Positions 44,135 to 53,101 of a stretch of DNA of 64,000 nt are shown in pieces (within the stretch, counting starts at the first letter, position 1; the number at the start of each line of letters is the position of its first letter). The DNA lies in assembly GCA_046349855.1 (NCBI GenBank), contig JAXMBM010000029.1, positions 1 to 64,000 on the forward strand. The letters run 5' to 3'. The DNA is from CAIXSC01 sp046349855 (GTDB lineage: Bacteria; Planctomycetota; Planctomycetia; Pirellulales; Pirellulaceae). The notes under the pieces were generated by a model. The model did no database searches. It worked only from the letters and a program-made list of their open reading frames with translations, and had not been told where the DNA came from. The translations under genes were made by a program, and so were the position numbers.

Positions 44135-45121
44135 TCAGTCGTTCAGCAACTGGCGCACCGTTTCCACCTGAGGGTTGGCGGAGACGCTCTTGGCCTTGAG
44201 CATTTCCGGGACGTAACGCACCGTGTCCTTGCGTTCGGGCACCTTGAAGCTATCCCCCTTCTGCAGCACCGGACGGAACTCGGGAATCCCGCCGAAGCTT
44301 CGCGTTCCCGCCGCCTGGCAGGGAATCCAGTGCCCCTTCCCTTGCTCATCGACCAGATAGAACTCGGGATAGCAGTGATCGGGGACCCACACCGTGCGGG
44401 CCGGGATCTTGTTGGCTCGACACAGCGCGATGAACAGCGATGTGAGTTCTTCGCAGTCGCCGCGTTTATCCTTGAGCGCCGCCAGCGCCCCCTTGATCGG
44501 CCCCTCGAAGTACTCGACGTGCTCCCGCACCCAATCGTAAATCGTCTCGACTTTGGTCCAGGCGTCGGCGTCCTGTTTGTCGGCGAGCACTTCCTTGGCC
44601 AGTTTGGTGATGGTCGGATGCTCGCTCTCGATCAGCGGGCTGGGACGCAGGTACAACCGCACCTCGCGCGGCAGCTTGTCGACTTTCGGCAACTGAAAGA
44701 TTCCGGGGTCGAGTGGCGGGCGCAGCGAGCCGCGATTGATTTCGAACGTGACCAGCGCCGTGACCGTTTCTCCCGCCCGAATCTGTGGAATCTCGACCAC
44801 CATCTGCCGTACCCCGCCCTCCAGGACACGGTAGGTCACGCGGTTCACCTGGGGCGAAAACTCCTCTTCCACCACCTTGACCGATTGTTCGGGCCAGTCC
44901 GTCGGTACGGGAACGGTCGCCAGCACTCCCGTGCAATTCCCCGGCGCCCGGATGACCAGTCCGATCTTCCACTTCTGCAGGCGCTGTTCATCCAGCCGCA
45001 CGCCATTTTCCGGCAACGGCTCCACTTCCTTGGCGGCTTTGTTCAGCGGAGCACGGGCCGCGACGGGGCCGCTGAGAACAGCGGACAACAAGGTTGCCAG
45101 GCAGATGACGCGACGCAACAT
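44135..45121 (-). CDS. Exported transglutaminase-like protein
   Basis: From the ATG at 45121 (AGGGGAA upstream) the protein is 328 residues, with a signal peptide (MLRRVICLATLLSAVLSGPV) ahead of ARAPLNKAAKE. Residues about 40-150 are strand-rich without a named fold. Residues about 185-280 are a transglutaminase core: VETIYDWVREHVEYFEG, the Cys motif DKRGDCEELTSLFIALCRAN, GIPARTVW-like KIPARTVWVPDHCYPEFYLV with the His, then HWIPCQAAG. The acid of the triad is not obvious. The family hydrolyses or crosslinks peptide bonds; the target here is unknown. Confidence 0.85.
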   Translation of the reverse strand: MLRRVICLATLLSAVLSGPVAARAPLNKAAKEVEPLPENGVRLDEQRLQKWKIGLVIRAPGNCTGVLATVPVPTDWPEQSVKVVEEEFSPQVNRVTYRVLEGGVRQMVVEIPQIRAGETVTALVTFEINRGSLRPPLDPGIFQLPKVDKLPREVRLYLRPSPLIESEHPTITKLAKEVLADKQDADAWTKVETIYDWVREHVEYFEGPIKGALAALKDKRGDCEELTSLFIALCRANKIPARTVWVPDHCYPEFYLVDEQGKGHWIPCQAAGTRSFGGIPEFRPVLQKGDSFKVPERKDTVRYVPEMLKAKSVSANPQVETVRQLLND

Positions 45122-45511
45122 GGCACGATTCCCCTGCAAAGACTCAGAGCCAGCAGATATTCCATCCTAGCTTCTGGATCGTGTCGCCGACAAAAGTCGC
45201 TGGCCGGCCGGCAGGGCCCTCGTCGCGGGGATGTGAGAGAGTCAGCGGCGCAACAAAAAAACGCCGCGTCCCGCGGGCAGCGCAAGCGTTGCCCACGGTC
45301 CACGGCGTTTCCACCCAACGCTCGGCCTGCGCCGGCGCCTCTGATCGGTTCGTGGGGGCGCAGCGAGTGCCTTTCCGGCCAGCGCTGCGAGGCCACGAGG
45401 TTGCTGGAGTTCACACGCCGGAATCATCGGTGAGGCGGCCAGCGCGCCACGCGCCGTCACGTCCCGGCCGATGCCAGGGTGGAGAATCCGAGCTGTTCTT
45501 ATTTGGCGTGA
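45122..45511. other. Non-coding gap with the terminator of the small lipoprotein gene
   Basis: About 390 bases without a recognised gene. It includes the intrinsic terminator at 45254-45310, giving the small lipoprotein mRNA an unusually long 3' untranslated region of about 200 nt. The promoter of the transglutaminase-like gene should lie at its left end, but no clear match was found. Confidence 0.5.
45254..45310 (-). terminator. Intrinsic terminator with long structured stem
   Basis: On the minus strand ACGCCG (complement of 45303-45308) pairs with CGGCGT (complement of 45261-45266); within it GGGCA/TGCCC forms an inner stem. A run of seven T follows directly. This is a strong rho-independent terminator for minus-strand transcripts. 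Confidence 0.7.
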
Positions 45512-45736
45512 CTACGTCGTCGGATCTACCGGGCCGGGAAGCACGTGATTGGTCGGCGCGGGAGGCGTCGACGGCAGAATCGTCCCGCCGCCATTGAGGA
45601 TCGTCGAACCGCAATTCGATTGGCTATAGCCGCACGGATTGCAGCGATCCCCCTGCCCACCACCGAACAACCGGCACCCGCTCGAAGTTCCGACCGTCGC
45701 CAACGCGAGAGCCGTTACCAACAGCATCCTCTTCAT
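45512..45736 (-). CDS. Small planctomycete lipoprotein
   Basis: A 74-residue protein starting at the ATG at 45736 (GGGAG 9 nt upstream). The signal peptide MKRMLLVTALALATVGTSSG is followed by Cys, a lipobox. The short mature part has four more Cys or nearby pairs (CNPCGYSQSNCGS) and a Gly/Pro/Thr-rich end. No family is recognised. Small Cys-containing lipoproteins of this kind are frequent in planctomycete genomes; another is at 55066. Function unknown. Confidence 0.65.
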   Translation of the reverse strand: MKRMLLVTALALATVGTSSGCRLFGGGQGDRCNPCGYSQSNCGSTILNGGGTILPSTPPAPTNHVLPGPVDPTT

Positions 45737-46068
45737 GACACGCATCTCCCAGTTTTTCACTACGCACGCACCTTGATCGGGTCCGAGCCTCGCAACTCTA
45801 CAACGCGCTCTCCGATGTGCAAACGCAACGGTTTCTTTTTTTCCTCAAGCTGTTGTCGAGAAGCGACGCAAACAACGCCAGGCAAGCTAGAGTTGGTCGG
45901 CGTCGAGAGAATCGAATGCGGGCAGCTTGCCGAGTAGACCGTATGTACGGGTATCGTGGTCGATCGGGGAAACGAACAACGGACGTACTCCCCGGTGCGT
46001 TCCAAGGTCAGTCGCAGCCAGTGACTCAGGGCGTAGCCCCACCGACTCGCCCGCAGCCGCGTGCCGAG
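45737..46068. other. Intergenic region between divergent genes
   Basis: About 330 bases with no gene I can support. An open frame extends the downstream hydrolase through this region but its translation is Arg-rich and unlike the protein that follows. A possible minus-strand promoter for the small lipoprotein is TTGCAC/TAGAGT with 16-bp spacing near 45796-45823. Confidence 0.45.
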
Positions 46069-47034
46069 ATGTCGCGGGCGGCGAGCAGCGTGCGGGCGCT
46101 GGGACGCGGACTGCTCTTCACCGTACTCTGGTGCATCCCGTCCTTGCTGGCCACGGCCCACGAAGGCCCCGCTCCTCAGTATTGGCTGGTGCGCACGTAT
46201 GGCCTGGGGGATCCGGGCGTCGCGGCCGCCGACTTGGCGCAGCTGGATGTGCAACGCTGGGAAGCCGACCAGTGGTCGGTATCCTCGGTCACGGATCTGG
46301 CAGCCACCACGGCCGACTGCCTGACGGTGGTTTACGTCCACGGCAACCGCGGCGACGATGCTTCCGCGATTGAGCATGGGCGGCGAATCGGAGCTCACCT
46401 GGCAGAACAGCCGGGAGGACGCCCTTTCCAAGTGCTGATCTGGTCGTGGCCCTCAGCGCAAACGCAACGCGGCCGCAAAGACTTTCGCGCCAAGGCCGAA
46501 CGGACCGACACCGAGGCCTGGTATCTGGGAACTCTCCTGGACCGCTTCGACGCGCGTGCCGAAGTCGCGCTGATCGGCTACAGCTACGGCGCCCGAGTGA
46601 TCACCGGCGCTCTGCACTGGCGCGCCGGCGGCGAGTACGAAGGACGAACCCTGCCGCCACGCGAACCGGAACAGACGTTGGCGCGTTACCGAGTCGCCCT
46701 GCTGGCACCGGCCTTGCATCAGGATTGGCTTGCCACCGCTGGCACTCACGGCGATGCCCTGCGAGTCACCCAGCGGATGCTCATTTTCTACAACCCGTGC
46801 GACCCGGCACTCCGCTGGTATCGCTTTGTCTATCGCTGTGAGAAACCGGAAGCTCTGGGACGCTGGGGAATCGCCGACCATTGGCTCGGCGACGGGAGCG
46901 AGCGGGTGGAACAGTGGGATGTCTCCCCCGTCATCGGTCGCACGCATGATGAAGACGCCTACCTGGGTTCGCTGTGGATTACCGAGCGACTCGGCGAGAC
47001 CCTCCTCCCGCCCGCCACGTCGCCGACGGATTGA
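46069..47034 (+). CDS. Exported alpha/beta hydrolase
   Basis: A 321-residue protein from the ATG at 46069, which begins a signal peptide (LGRGLLFTVLWCIPSLLATA). The alpha/beta-hydrolase core has VVYVHGNRGDDASA, with the oxyanion-hole His-Gly, and the nucleophile elbow VALIGYSYGARVITGAL (Gly-Tyr-Ser-Tyr-Gly). A later segment has RTHDEDAYLGS, which may supply the His or Asp. It is presumably an exported esterase-type enzyme; the substrate is unknown. It is followed 32 bp later by an aminotransferase gene on the same strand. Confidence 0.8.
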   Translation: MSRAASSVRALGRGLLFTVLWCIPSLLATAHEGPAPQYWLVRTYGLGDPGVAAADLAQLDVQRWEADQWSVSSVTDLAATTADCLTVVYVHGNRGDDASAIEHGRRIGAHLAEQPGGRPFQVLIWSWPSAQTQRGRKDFRAKAERTDTEAWYLGTLLDRFDARAEVALIGYSYGARVITGALHWRAGGEYEGRTLPPREPEQTLARYRVALLAPALHQDWLATAGTHGDALRVTQRMLIFYNPCDPALRWYRFVYRCEKPEALGRWGIADHWLGDGSERVEQWDVSPVIGRTHDEDAYLGSLWITERLGETLLPPATSPTD

Positions 47035-47066
47035 ACGGCGAGCGTGCGGACGGTAGCCTGCTCGAC

Positions 47067-47981
47067 ATGAAGTCCGCACTCGCTTATTGGAATGGTCGAC
47101 TGGTCCCCGCTGCCGAAGTGGTCATCGCGCCGTACGACGCCGGTTTTGTGCAGGGCACGACGGTGGGAGAACAGCTGCGAACGTTCGGCGGGCAACTGTT
47201 CCGCCTCGAACAGCACCTGGAACGGCTCGGACGATCCCTGGCCATCGTCGGCGTAGTTCCTCCCGTGTCACTCGGGATACTGGAAGAAATCAGCCGCTCT
47301 CTGGCGCGCTACAATCACGCCCTGCTCGCTCCCGGCGATGATCTCGGGCTGTCGATCGTGATCACTCCGGGAATTTACGCGGCCTTCGCCGCCGGGGCGA
47401 CCGGCGGACCGACGGTCATTGTGAGCACGTACCCGGTGGCGTTTGGCCACTTCGCCACCGCCTACACGACGGGGCAAGCCCTGGTGGTGTCGCCGGTCCG
47501 TCAGGTACCCACCGACTGCTGGCCGGCGGAACTGAAGTGCCGCAGTCGAATGCATTATTACCTGGCAGACCGCGCGGCGCGCCAGCAGGAACCCGGAGCC
47601 CGTGCCCTGCTGCTCGACCACGACGGCTACGTCACCGAAGCGTCGACCGCGAACATTGTGATCTGCGAACGGGACGGCGGCCTGGTATCACCACCGAAAG
47701 AACGCATCCTCCCCGGCATCAGCGTGGCGACCCTGGCCGAACTCGCCGACCAGCTCGGCCTGCCCTTCCGCGAGCGGCTGTTGCGCGTGGAAGATCTGGA
47801 GCAAGCTCAGGAGATCTTCCTGACCAGCACTTCGCCGTGCCTTGTCCCCTGCACGCGGCTGAACGGCCGCCCGGTCGGGACGGGACAGCCGGGGCCGGTG
47901 TTCGCGCGACTGCTGGCCGCCTGGAGTGCCCGGGTCGGAGTCGACATCGCAGCCCAGGCCAAGCGTTTCGCCCAACGTTGA
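47067..47981 (+). CDS. Class IV PLP-dependent aminotransferase
   Basis: A 304-residue fold-type IV PLP enzyme of the IlvE/PabC/D-amino-acid-transaminase family, starting at the ATG at 47067. Motifs: AYWNGRLVPAAEVVIAPYDA with FVQGTTVGEQLRTF, LFRLEQHLERLGRS, the catalytic Lys region AELKCRSRMHYYLADRAARQ, the PLP-contacting Glu in YVTEASTANIVICE, and ILPGISVATLAELADQLG. It could act as a branched-chain aminotransferase, D-amino-acid transaminase or aminodeoxychorismate lyase; the sequence alone does not decide. Confidence 0.88.
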   Translation: MKSALAYWNGRLVPAAEVVIAPYDAGFVQGTTVGEQLRTFGGQLFRLEQHLERLGRSLAIVGVVPPVSLGILEEISRSLARYNHALLAPGDDLGLSIVITPGIYAAFAAGATGGPTVIVSTYPVAFGHFATAYTTGQALVVSPVRQVPTDCWPAELKCRSRMHYYLADRAARQQEPGARALLLDHDGYVTEASTANIVICERDGGLVSPPKERILPGISVATLAELADQLGLPFRERLLRVEDLEQAQEIFLTSTSPCLVPCTRLNGRPVGTGQPGPVFARLLAAWSARVGVDIAAQAKRFAQR

Positions 47982-48019
47982 TTCGCCCGGCGGTGGTTCG
48001 GTGAGGTCTGAGCCACAGC

Positions 48020-49111
48020 TTACTTGAAGTTCAGGGCATCGTTCAGAATGCCCAGGTAGAAGAAAAACAGCCGGAAGATCAGCACGATGATCAGGGCGGC
48101 GACGCCTCCCCAGATGACAAACGTGGCGGCGGCCGTAAGCATCTTGTTGGCGAGCCGGGCACGTTCCGTGTAGTCGCGCGAGATGACGTCGAGCGCTTCG
48201 GAGACGGCGCCGGCGTGTTCGGCCGCCTGCAAAGCCACCAGGAAGTCGTCGGGAAATCGGCCGGTGCGTCGCAGCGCGTCGTGGAATTCGCCCCCCCGTT
48301 CGATGACTTCATCCGCCACCGGCTCGACTTCGCGGTAGTACGACAATTGCGTGCTGCGGAGCGACAACCGCAGGGCCCGCCGAGCATCGGAACCCGATTC
48401 GAGCGCCAGCGAAAGGGTCCAGGCCAGCCGAGCCAGGGCATTCGTGCGCAGGCAATGGCCAGCCACCGGGGTCAGCAGCAGCAACCGCATCACCGGGGAG
48501 GCGATCCAGCCTTGGACGAAGGCCAGCACGGCGAACAGGACGGCCGAGAGGATGACGGCGACTCCGCCAAAATAGATGGCCAGCCCGCGATTCCCCAGCA
48601 ACCCGAAGCCCAGCGGGTCCACCGCATCCCCCTCGTTCTTCTCCGTGATCCAGCCGAAGATCCAGATCAGAAAACCGATGATCAGGATCGACATGACGAG
48701 TTGGATGGCGGGCCAGGCGATGCCGATGAGGAAATTCCGCCGCAGCTCGAGCATGTGCTCATAGTGGTCAGCCAGACGGAGAAAGACCGTGTCGAGCTTG
48801 CCGGTCTGCTCCCCCAATTCCACCATGTCCCCGACCAGCGGCGGAAAGACCCCGCGGCAATCCCGTATGGCGTCGGTCAGGGAGTCGCCCGCATCCAGCC
48901 GCCGTGCCACTTCGCTGAAGGCTGCGCGTTGAGCCCGGGGACCGCTGGTGGCCTCCAACCGCCAGATACGGCGAGCGTCGACGCCCGCCCGATACGAGGT
49001 TCCGGCGCGGCGCAACAGGTAGGTCAACGGCCGCAACCCGAGACGCGCCCCCCAGACAATGCGGGGTCCGGAACCAGATAAAGACGTGGAATTCGGCGGC
49101 GGAGAAGACAT
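48020..49111 (-). CDS. Type II secretion system F (GspF/PilC-like) family protein
   Basis: A 363-residue inner-membrane protein with the duplicated T2SSF domain. The first copy has RRLDAGDSLTDAIRDCRGVF, VGDMVELGEQTGKLDTVFLR and ADHYEHMLELRRNFLIGIAW followed by membrane helices; the second has LARLAWTLSLALESGSDARR, EFHDALRRTGRFPDDFLVAL, AAEHAGAVSEALDVISRDY. Three or more membrane helices are seen, the last at the C-terminus. GspF/PilC proteins anchor the assembly ATPase of type II secretion or type IV pili. No other secretion genes are next to it. Confidence 0.9.
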   Translation of the reverse strand: MSSPPPNSTSLSGSGPRIVWGARLGLRPLTYLLRRAGTSYRAGVDARRIWRLEATSGPRAQRAAFSEVARRLDAGDSLTDAIRDCRGVFPPLVGDMVELGEQTGKLDTVFLRLADHYEHMLELRRNFLIGIAWPAIQLVMSILIIGFLIWIFGWITEKNEGDAVDPLGFGLLGNRGLAIYFGGVAVILSAVLFAVLAFVQGWIASPVMRLLLLTPVAGHCLRTNALARLAWTLSLALESGSDARRALRLSLRSTQLSYYREVEPVADEVIERGGEFHDALRRTGRFPDDFLVALQAAEHAGAVSEALDVISRDYTERARLANKMLTAAATFVIWGGVAALIIVLIFRLFFFYLGILNDALNFK

Positions 49112-49191
49112 GGTGGCTTCAGCTTAGCAGGCGTTCCGCCGACTGCCAGCCGCGGGCCGGGGGTTCCCCCCAAGTCAGGCAGGCACCCCTC

Positions 49192-49200
49192 TGCTACAAT
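49192..49200 (+). promoter_or_regulatory. Possible extended -10 promoter of tyrA-purL
   Basis: TGCTACAAT at 49192-49200 is an extended -10 with TACAAT; no -35 is clear. It would start transcription near 49207, 10 nt before the tyrA ATG. Confidence 0.4.
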
Positions 49201-49216
49201 CGCCGACCACACGGCA

Positions 49217-50101
49217 ATGAGGACGACGATGACCGCGGCATGGGACACGGTGGCCATCCTGGGAGTGGGCTTGATCGGCGGCTCGATCGGCCTGGGATTG
49301 CGCCAGCGCGGTCTCGCCCGCCGGATCATCGGCATTGGCCGGCGAGCTTCTTCCCTCCAGGCCGCTCGGCGACGGGGCGCGGCCACGGAAACGACCACGG
49401 ACCTGCGGCGCGGGGTGGCTCAGGCCAACCTGATCATTGTCTGCACCCCGGTGGAACAGGTGGCGGCGCAAATCCACTCGCTCCGTCAGCATTGCCTGTC
49501 CGATGCTCTGATCACCGACGTGGCCAGCACCAAGGCCACGATTGTCGCGGCCGTCGAGTCGGTGGAGGCGAGTGCGCGGCAGCTGGGAACGCCGCTCCGC
49601 GGTCAGTTCGTCGGCAGCCACCCTCTGGCGGGCAGCGAAAAGACCGGCGTGAGGTATGCCGACCCCGACCTGTTCGTCGACCGGGCGGCCGTCGTCACTC
49701 CCACTCCGTGCACCCCGGCGCGGGCGGTGCGCCGAGCGACTCAACTGTGGCAATCCCTGGGAGCTCGGGTGACACGAATGTCGGCCCAGGCGCACGACGA
49801 AGCGGTGGCGGCGATCAGCCATCTGCCGCACCTGGTTGCTTCCGCCCTGGCCGCCGCCACGCCCCGGTCGCAGCTGTCGCTGACCGGCGGAGGCTGGCGC
49901 GATACGACGCGGGTGGCGGCCGGAGACATTGAGCTGTGGCGACAGATCCTCGGCGATAATCGGCAGCAGCTGCTGCCGTGCCTCGATCATTTTTTGCAGG
50001 TGCTGGCCCGTTTCCGTCAGGCGCTCATCGACCACGACGAGCCGGAATTGCGGCGGCTGCTCGAAGCAGGAAAAGAGATCCGCGATGCTGTGGGAAATTG
50101 A
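49217..50101 (+). CDS. tyrA: Prephenate dehydrogenase
   Basis: A 294-residue enzyme oxidising prephenate to 4-hydroxyphenylpyruvate for tyrosine synthesis. It has the NAD-binding motif VAILGVGLIGGSIGLGLRQR, IIVCTPVEQVAAQIHSL, ITDVASTKATIV, the substrate motif FVGSHPLAGSEKTGVRYAD, and AVAAISHLPHLVASAL. It lacks a fused chorismate mutase or ACT domain. An alternative start is the ATG at 49229. Its last 17 bases overlap purL, suggesting translational coupling. Confidence 0.93.
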   Translation: MRTTMTAAWDTVAILGVGLIGGSIGLGLRQRGLARRIIGIGRRASSLQAARRRGAATETTTDLRRGVAQANLIIVCTPVEQVAAQIHSLRQHCLSDALITDVASTKATIVAAVESVEASARQLGTPLRGQFVGSHPLAGSEKTGVRYADPDLFVDRAAVVTPTPCTPARAVRRATQLWQSLGARVTRMSAQAHDEAVAAISHLPHLVASALAAATPRSQLSLTGGGWRDTTRVAAGDIELWRQILGDNRQQLLPCLDHFLQVLARFRQALIDHDEPELRRLLEAGKEIRDAVGN

Positions 50102-53042
50102 CATCTATCCGGCGGCTGGCCAGCCCGATCTGGCGGGTCGCGCGGTCGCGGCGGCCGCGGCCGACTTCGGACTGGCAGATCAGCTGCGCGTCCACGCGGG
50201 TTGGGGATATCTGCTCGAGGGCGATCTCCAGGCCGCCCAGGTCGAACGTCTGGTTCAGGAACTGCTCGCCGACACCGTCGTGGAAACGGCCCTGTTCGCT
50301 CCCATCCGCGACCCGCGTTTGGCCGTACCTCCCGCACCTTGGCCGTACGCCGCCTCTTCACCCGCGCTGGTCCACGTCCTGCTCAAGCCCGGAGTGATGG
50401 ACCCCGTGGCCGCCAGCGCTCGGCAGGCCATTGCCGATTTCGACTTTCCCGTGACCGAAGTGCGGACCTTTCGCAAGTATTGGCTGAGTGGGCTGAACGC
50501 CGATACGGTGCGCTGGATGTCGCAACGGATCCTGGCCAATGACTCGATCGAACAGGTGGTGCTGGGACCGCTGCAGTTCGATCAGTTGCACCTGGGCGCG
50601 CCGTATCAGTTCGCGCGGCGCGACATCCCGCTGCGGCAACTGGACGATGCCGGTTTGCAGCGGTTGAGCCGCGAAGGTCAGCTGTATCTGACCCTGGTCG
50701 AGATGCAGACGATTCAGCGGTATTTTCGCGAACTGCAACGCGATCCCAGTGACGCCGAACTCGAAACAATCGCGCAAACGTGGAGTGAGCATTGCAGCCA
50801 CAAGACGCTGGCGGGGCGCATCGCGTACCGCGATGAACGGGGAAGCCGGCGGTTCGAGAATATGCTCAAGGAGACGATCTTCGCCGCGACGCAACAGCTG
50901 CGGCGGGAATGGGGCGCGGACGACTGGTGCGTGAGCGTGTTCAAGGACAACGCCGGAATCGTCCGCTTCGACGACCAGTACAACGTCGTCTTCAAGGTCG
51001 AAACCCACAATCACCCGTCGGCCCTCGAACCGTACGGTGGTGCGAATACGGGCATCGGTGGCGTGATTCGCGATCCGCTCGGTACCGGCCTGGGGGCCAA
51101 GCCGATCTGCAATACGGACGTGTTCTGCTTTGCTCCCCCCGATACGCCGGCCGACTCCCTGCCGCCCGGAGTCCTCCATCCGCGGCGCGTGATGAAGGGG
51201 GTGGTCTCGGGAGTGCGGGATTACGGCAATCGCATGGGGATCCCCACGGTGAATGGCGCCGTGTATTTCGATCCGCGCTACCTGGGCAACCCGCTCGTTT
51301 ACTGTGGCAACGTCGGTCTGATTCCCCGCGACTGCTCCTTCAAGCAACCGCAGCCGGGCGACTGGATCGTCGTGCTGGGAGGACGGACCGGGCGGGACGG
51401 AATCCACGGCGCAACCTTCAGTTCGGCCGAGTTGACCAGCGAGAGCGAAACGGTCTCCGGAGGCGCGGTGCAGATCGGTAACGCCATCACCGAAAAGATG
51501 GTGCTCGACGTCCTGCTGGCCGCCCGCGACCGCCGCTTGTTCCACGCCGTCACCGACTGCGGAGCGGGAGGCTTGTCGAGCGCCGTGGGCGAGATGGGCG
51601 AGGAGATCGGCGCGGAAGTCTGGCTGGAGAAGGCCCCGCTCAAGTACGAAGGCCTGTCGTACACGGAGATCTGGATTTCCGAGGCGCAGGAACGTATGGT
51701 TCTCGCCGTGCCCGCGGCAACCTGGGACGAATTCCATTCCCTGTGCGCCGCGGAAGGGGTCGAAGCCACCATCCTCGGTCGATTCGAACCGACAGGGCGG
51801 CTCGTCCTCAAGTACCACGGCCAGGTGGTGGGGGACCTCGAGATGCGGTTCCTCCACGAGGGACGACCGCCCGTGGTGCGCGAGGCCGTCTATCAACCGC
51901 CGGTCGAACGCCCGCTGAGCCCCGCCGCGAGCGGCGCTCCAGCACTTCCGCCAGCTACGGCGTTGCTGCGGATCCTCGGCTCGCTGAACGTCGCCAGCAA
52001 GGAATGGATCATTCGCCAGTACGATCACGAGGTCCAGGGTGGTAGCGTCATCAAGCCGCTGGTGGGCGAGCAGAACGACGGCCCCAGCGACGCGGCGGTA
52101 GTGCGACCGGTGCTGTCATCGCGCCGCGGGCTGGCGATCTCCTGCGGAATGAACCCGCGGTTCGGCGATCTGGACCCTTACCATATGGCCGCTGGCGCCA
52201 TCGACGAGGCCGTGCGCAATTGCGTCGCGGTCGGAGCCGATCCGGCGAGGATCGCGATCCTCGACAATTTCTGCTGGGGCTACACCGATCGCCCGGAGAC
52301 CCTGGGCACCCTGGTTCGTGCCGCGCTCGCCTGCCATGATTCGGCCCTGGCCCTCGGGACCCCGTTCATCAGCGGCAAAGACAGTCTGAACAACGAATTC
52401 AGCTATTTCCAGAACGGCGAAAAACGCACGATTGCCATTCCGTCGTCGCTGCTGATCAGCGCGTTGGGGCAGGTGGACGACGTGGCCCGCTGCGTCACGA
52501 TGGATCTCAAGTCGCCCGGCCATCTCCTGTATCAGGTCGGTGTGACACGAGCCGAACTGGGTGGTTCCCACTGGGCGCTGGTCTGCGGGTGGGAAGGGGG
52601 CCGGGTCCCTCGCGTCGATCCAGTGGCCGCACGTCGCGTGTTTGTGGCGCTCCATGCGGCCATCGCTGCCGGCACGGTGCGCAGCTGCCACGATCTCAGC
52701 GAAGGCGGCCTGGCGGTGGCGGTAGCGGAAATGGCGTTCGCCGGAGGGTACGGTGCCGACATCGAACTCGATCAGGTTCCGGCCGAACTCGCCGGCCTCT
52801 CCGCGGACGAGATTGCCCAGGCGCTGCTGTTCGCCGAATCGCACACCCGCTTCGTCTGTGAGGTCCCTGCCGATCGCGCGGCCGAATTCACTCGCCTGCT
52901 GGACGGCATTCCCCATGGCTGCATCGGGCAGGTAACGAACGAGCGTCAACTGCGGATCCGTTCGTCATCCGCTGCGGCCGTCCTCGTGGACGCCGATCTG
53001 GCGCAACTCAAGGAAGCGTGGCAGGCCCCGCTCCGGTGGTGA
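50085..53042 (+). CDS. purL: Phosphoribosylformylglycinamidine synthase: two PurS-like modules fused to PurL
   Basis: From the ATG at 50085 the protein is 985 residues. Residues 1-75 (MLWEIDIYPAAGQPDLAG, then LVQELLADTVVETAL) and about 100-165 (LVHVLLKPGVMDPVAASARQ, VRTFRKYWLSGLNAD, ILANDSIEQVVLG) each resemble PurS, followed by classical PurL (ETIAQTWSEHCSHKTLAG, FKVETHNHPSALEPYGGANT, HAVTDCGAGGLSSAVGEMG, ISCGMNPRFGDLDPYHMAAG, ISGKDSLNNEF, SCHDLSEGGLAVAVAEMAFA). It uses ATP and ammonia from PurQ to convert FGAR to FGAM in purine synthesis. The glutaminase is separate, encoded just downstream. Confidence 0.95.
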   Translation: MLWEIDIYPAAGQPDLAGRAVAAAAADFGLADQLRVHAGWGYLLEGDLQAAQVERLVQELLADTVVETALFAPIRDPRLAVPPAPWPYAASSPALVHVLLKPGVMDPVAASARQAIADFDFPVTEVRTFRKYWLSGLNADTVRWMSQRILANDSIEQVVLGPLQFDQLHLGAPYQFARRDIPLRQLDDAGLQRLSREGQLYLTLVEMQTIQRYFRELQRDPSDAELETIAQTWSEHCSHKTLAGRIAYRDERGSRRFENMLKETIFAATQQLRREWGADDWCVSVFKDNAGIVRFDDQYNVVFKVETHNHPSALEPYGGANTGIGGVIRDPLGTGLGAKPICNTDVFCFAPPDTPADSLPPGVLHPRRVMKGVVSGVRDYGNRMGIPTVNGAVYFDPRYLGNPLVYCGNVGLIPRDCSFKQPQPGDWIVVLGGRTGRDGIHGATFSSAELTSESETVSGGAVQIGNAITEKMVLDVLLAARDRRLFHAVTDCGAGGLSSAVGEMGEEIGAEVWLEKAPLKYEGLSYTEIWISEAQERMVLAVPAATWDEFHSLCAAEGVEATILGRFEPTGRLVLKYHGQVVGDLEMRFLHEGRPPVVREAVYQPPVERPLSPAASGAPALPPATALLRILGSLNVASKEWIIRQYDHEVQGGSVIKPLVGEQNDGPSDAAVVRPVLSSRRGLAISCGMNPRFGDLDPYHMAAGAIDEAVRNCVAVGADPARIAILDNFCWGYTDRPETLGTLVRAALACHDSALALGTPFISGKDSLNNEFSYFQNGEKRTIAIPSSLLISALGQVDDVARCVTMDLKSPGHLLYQVGVTRAELGGSHWALVCGWEGGRVPRVDPVAARRVFVALHAAIAAGTVRSCHDLSEGGLAVAVAEMAFAGGYGADIELDQVPAELAGLSADEIAQALLFAESHTRFVCEVPADRAAEFTRLLDGIPHGCIGQVTNERQLRIRSSSAAAVLVDADLAQLKEAWQAPLRW

Positions 53043-53101
53043 CCCGGACGAACTGACGCGGAACGACCAAACGCACATTTTTTCCCGACCGAGTTTCAGC
53101 C

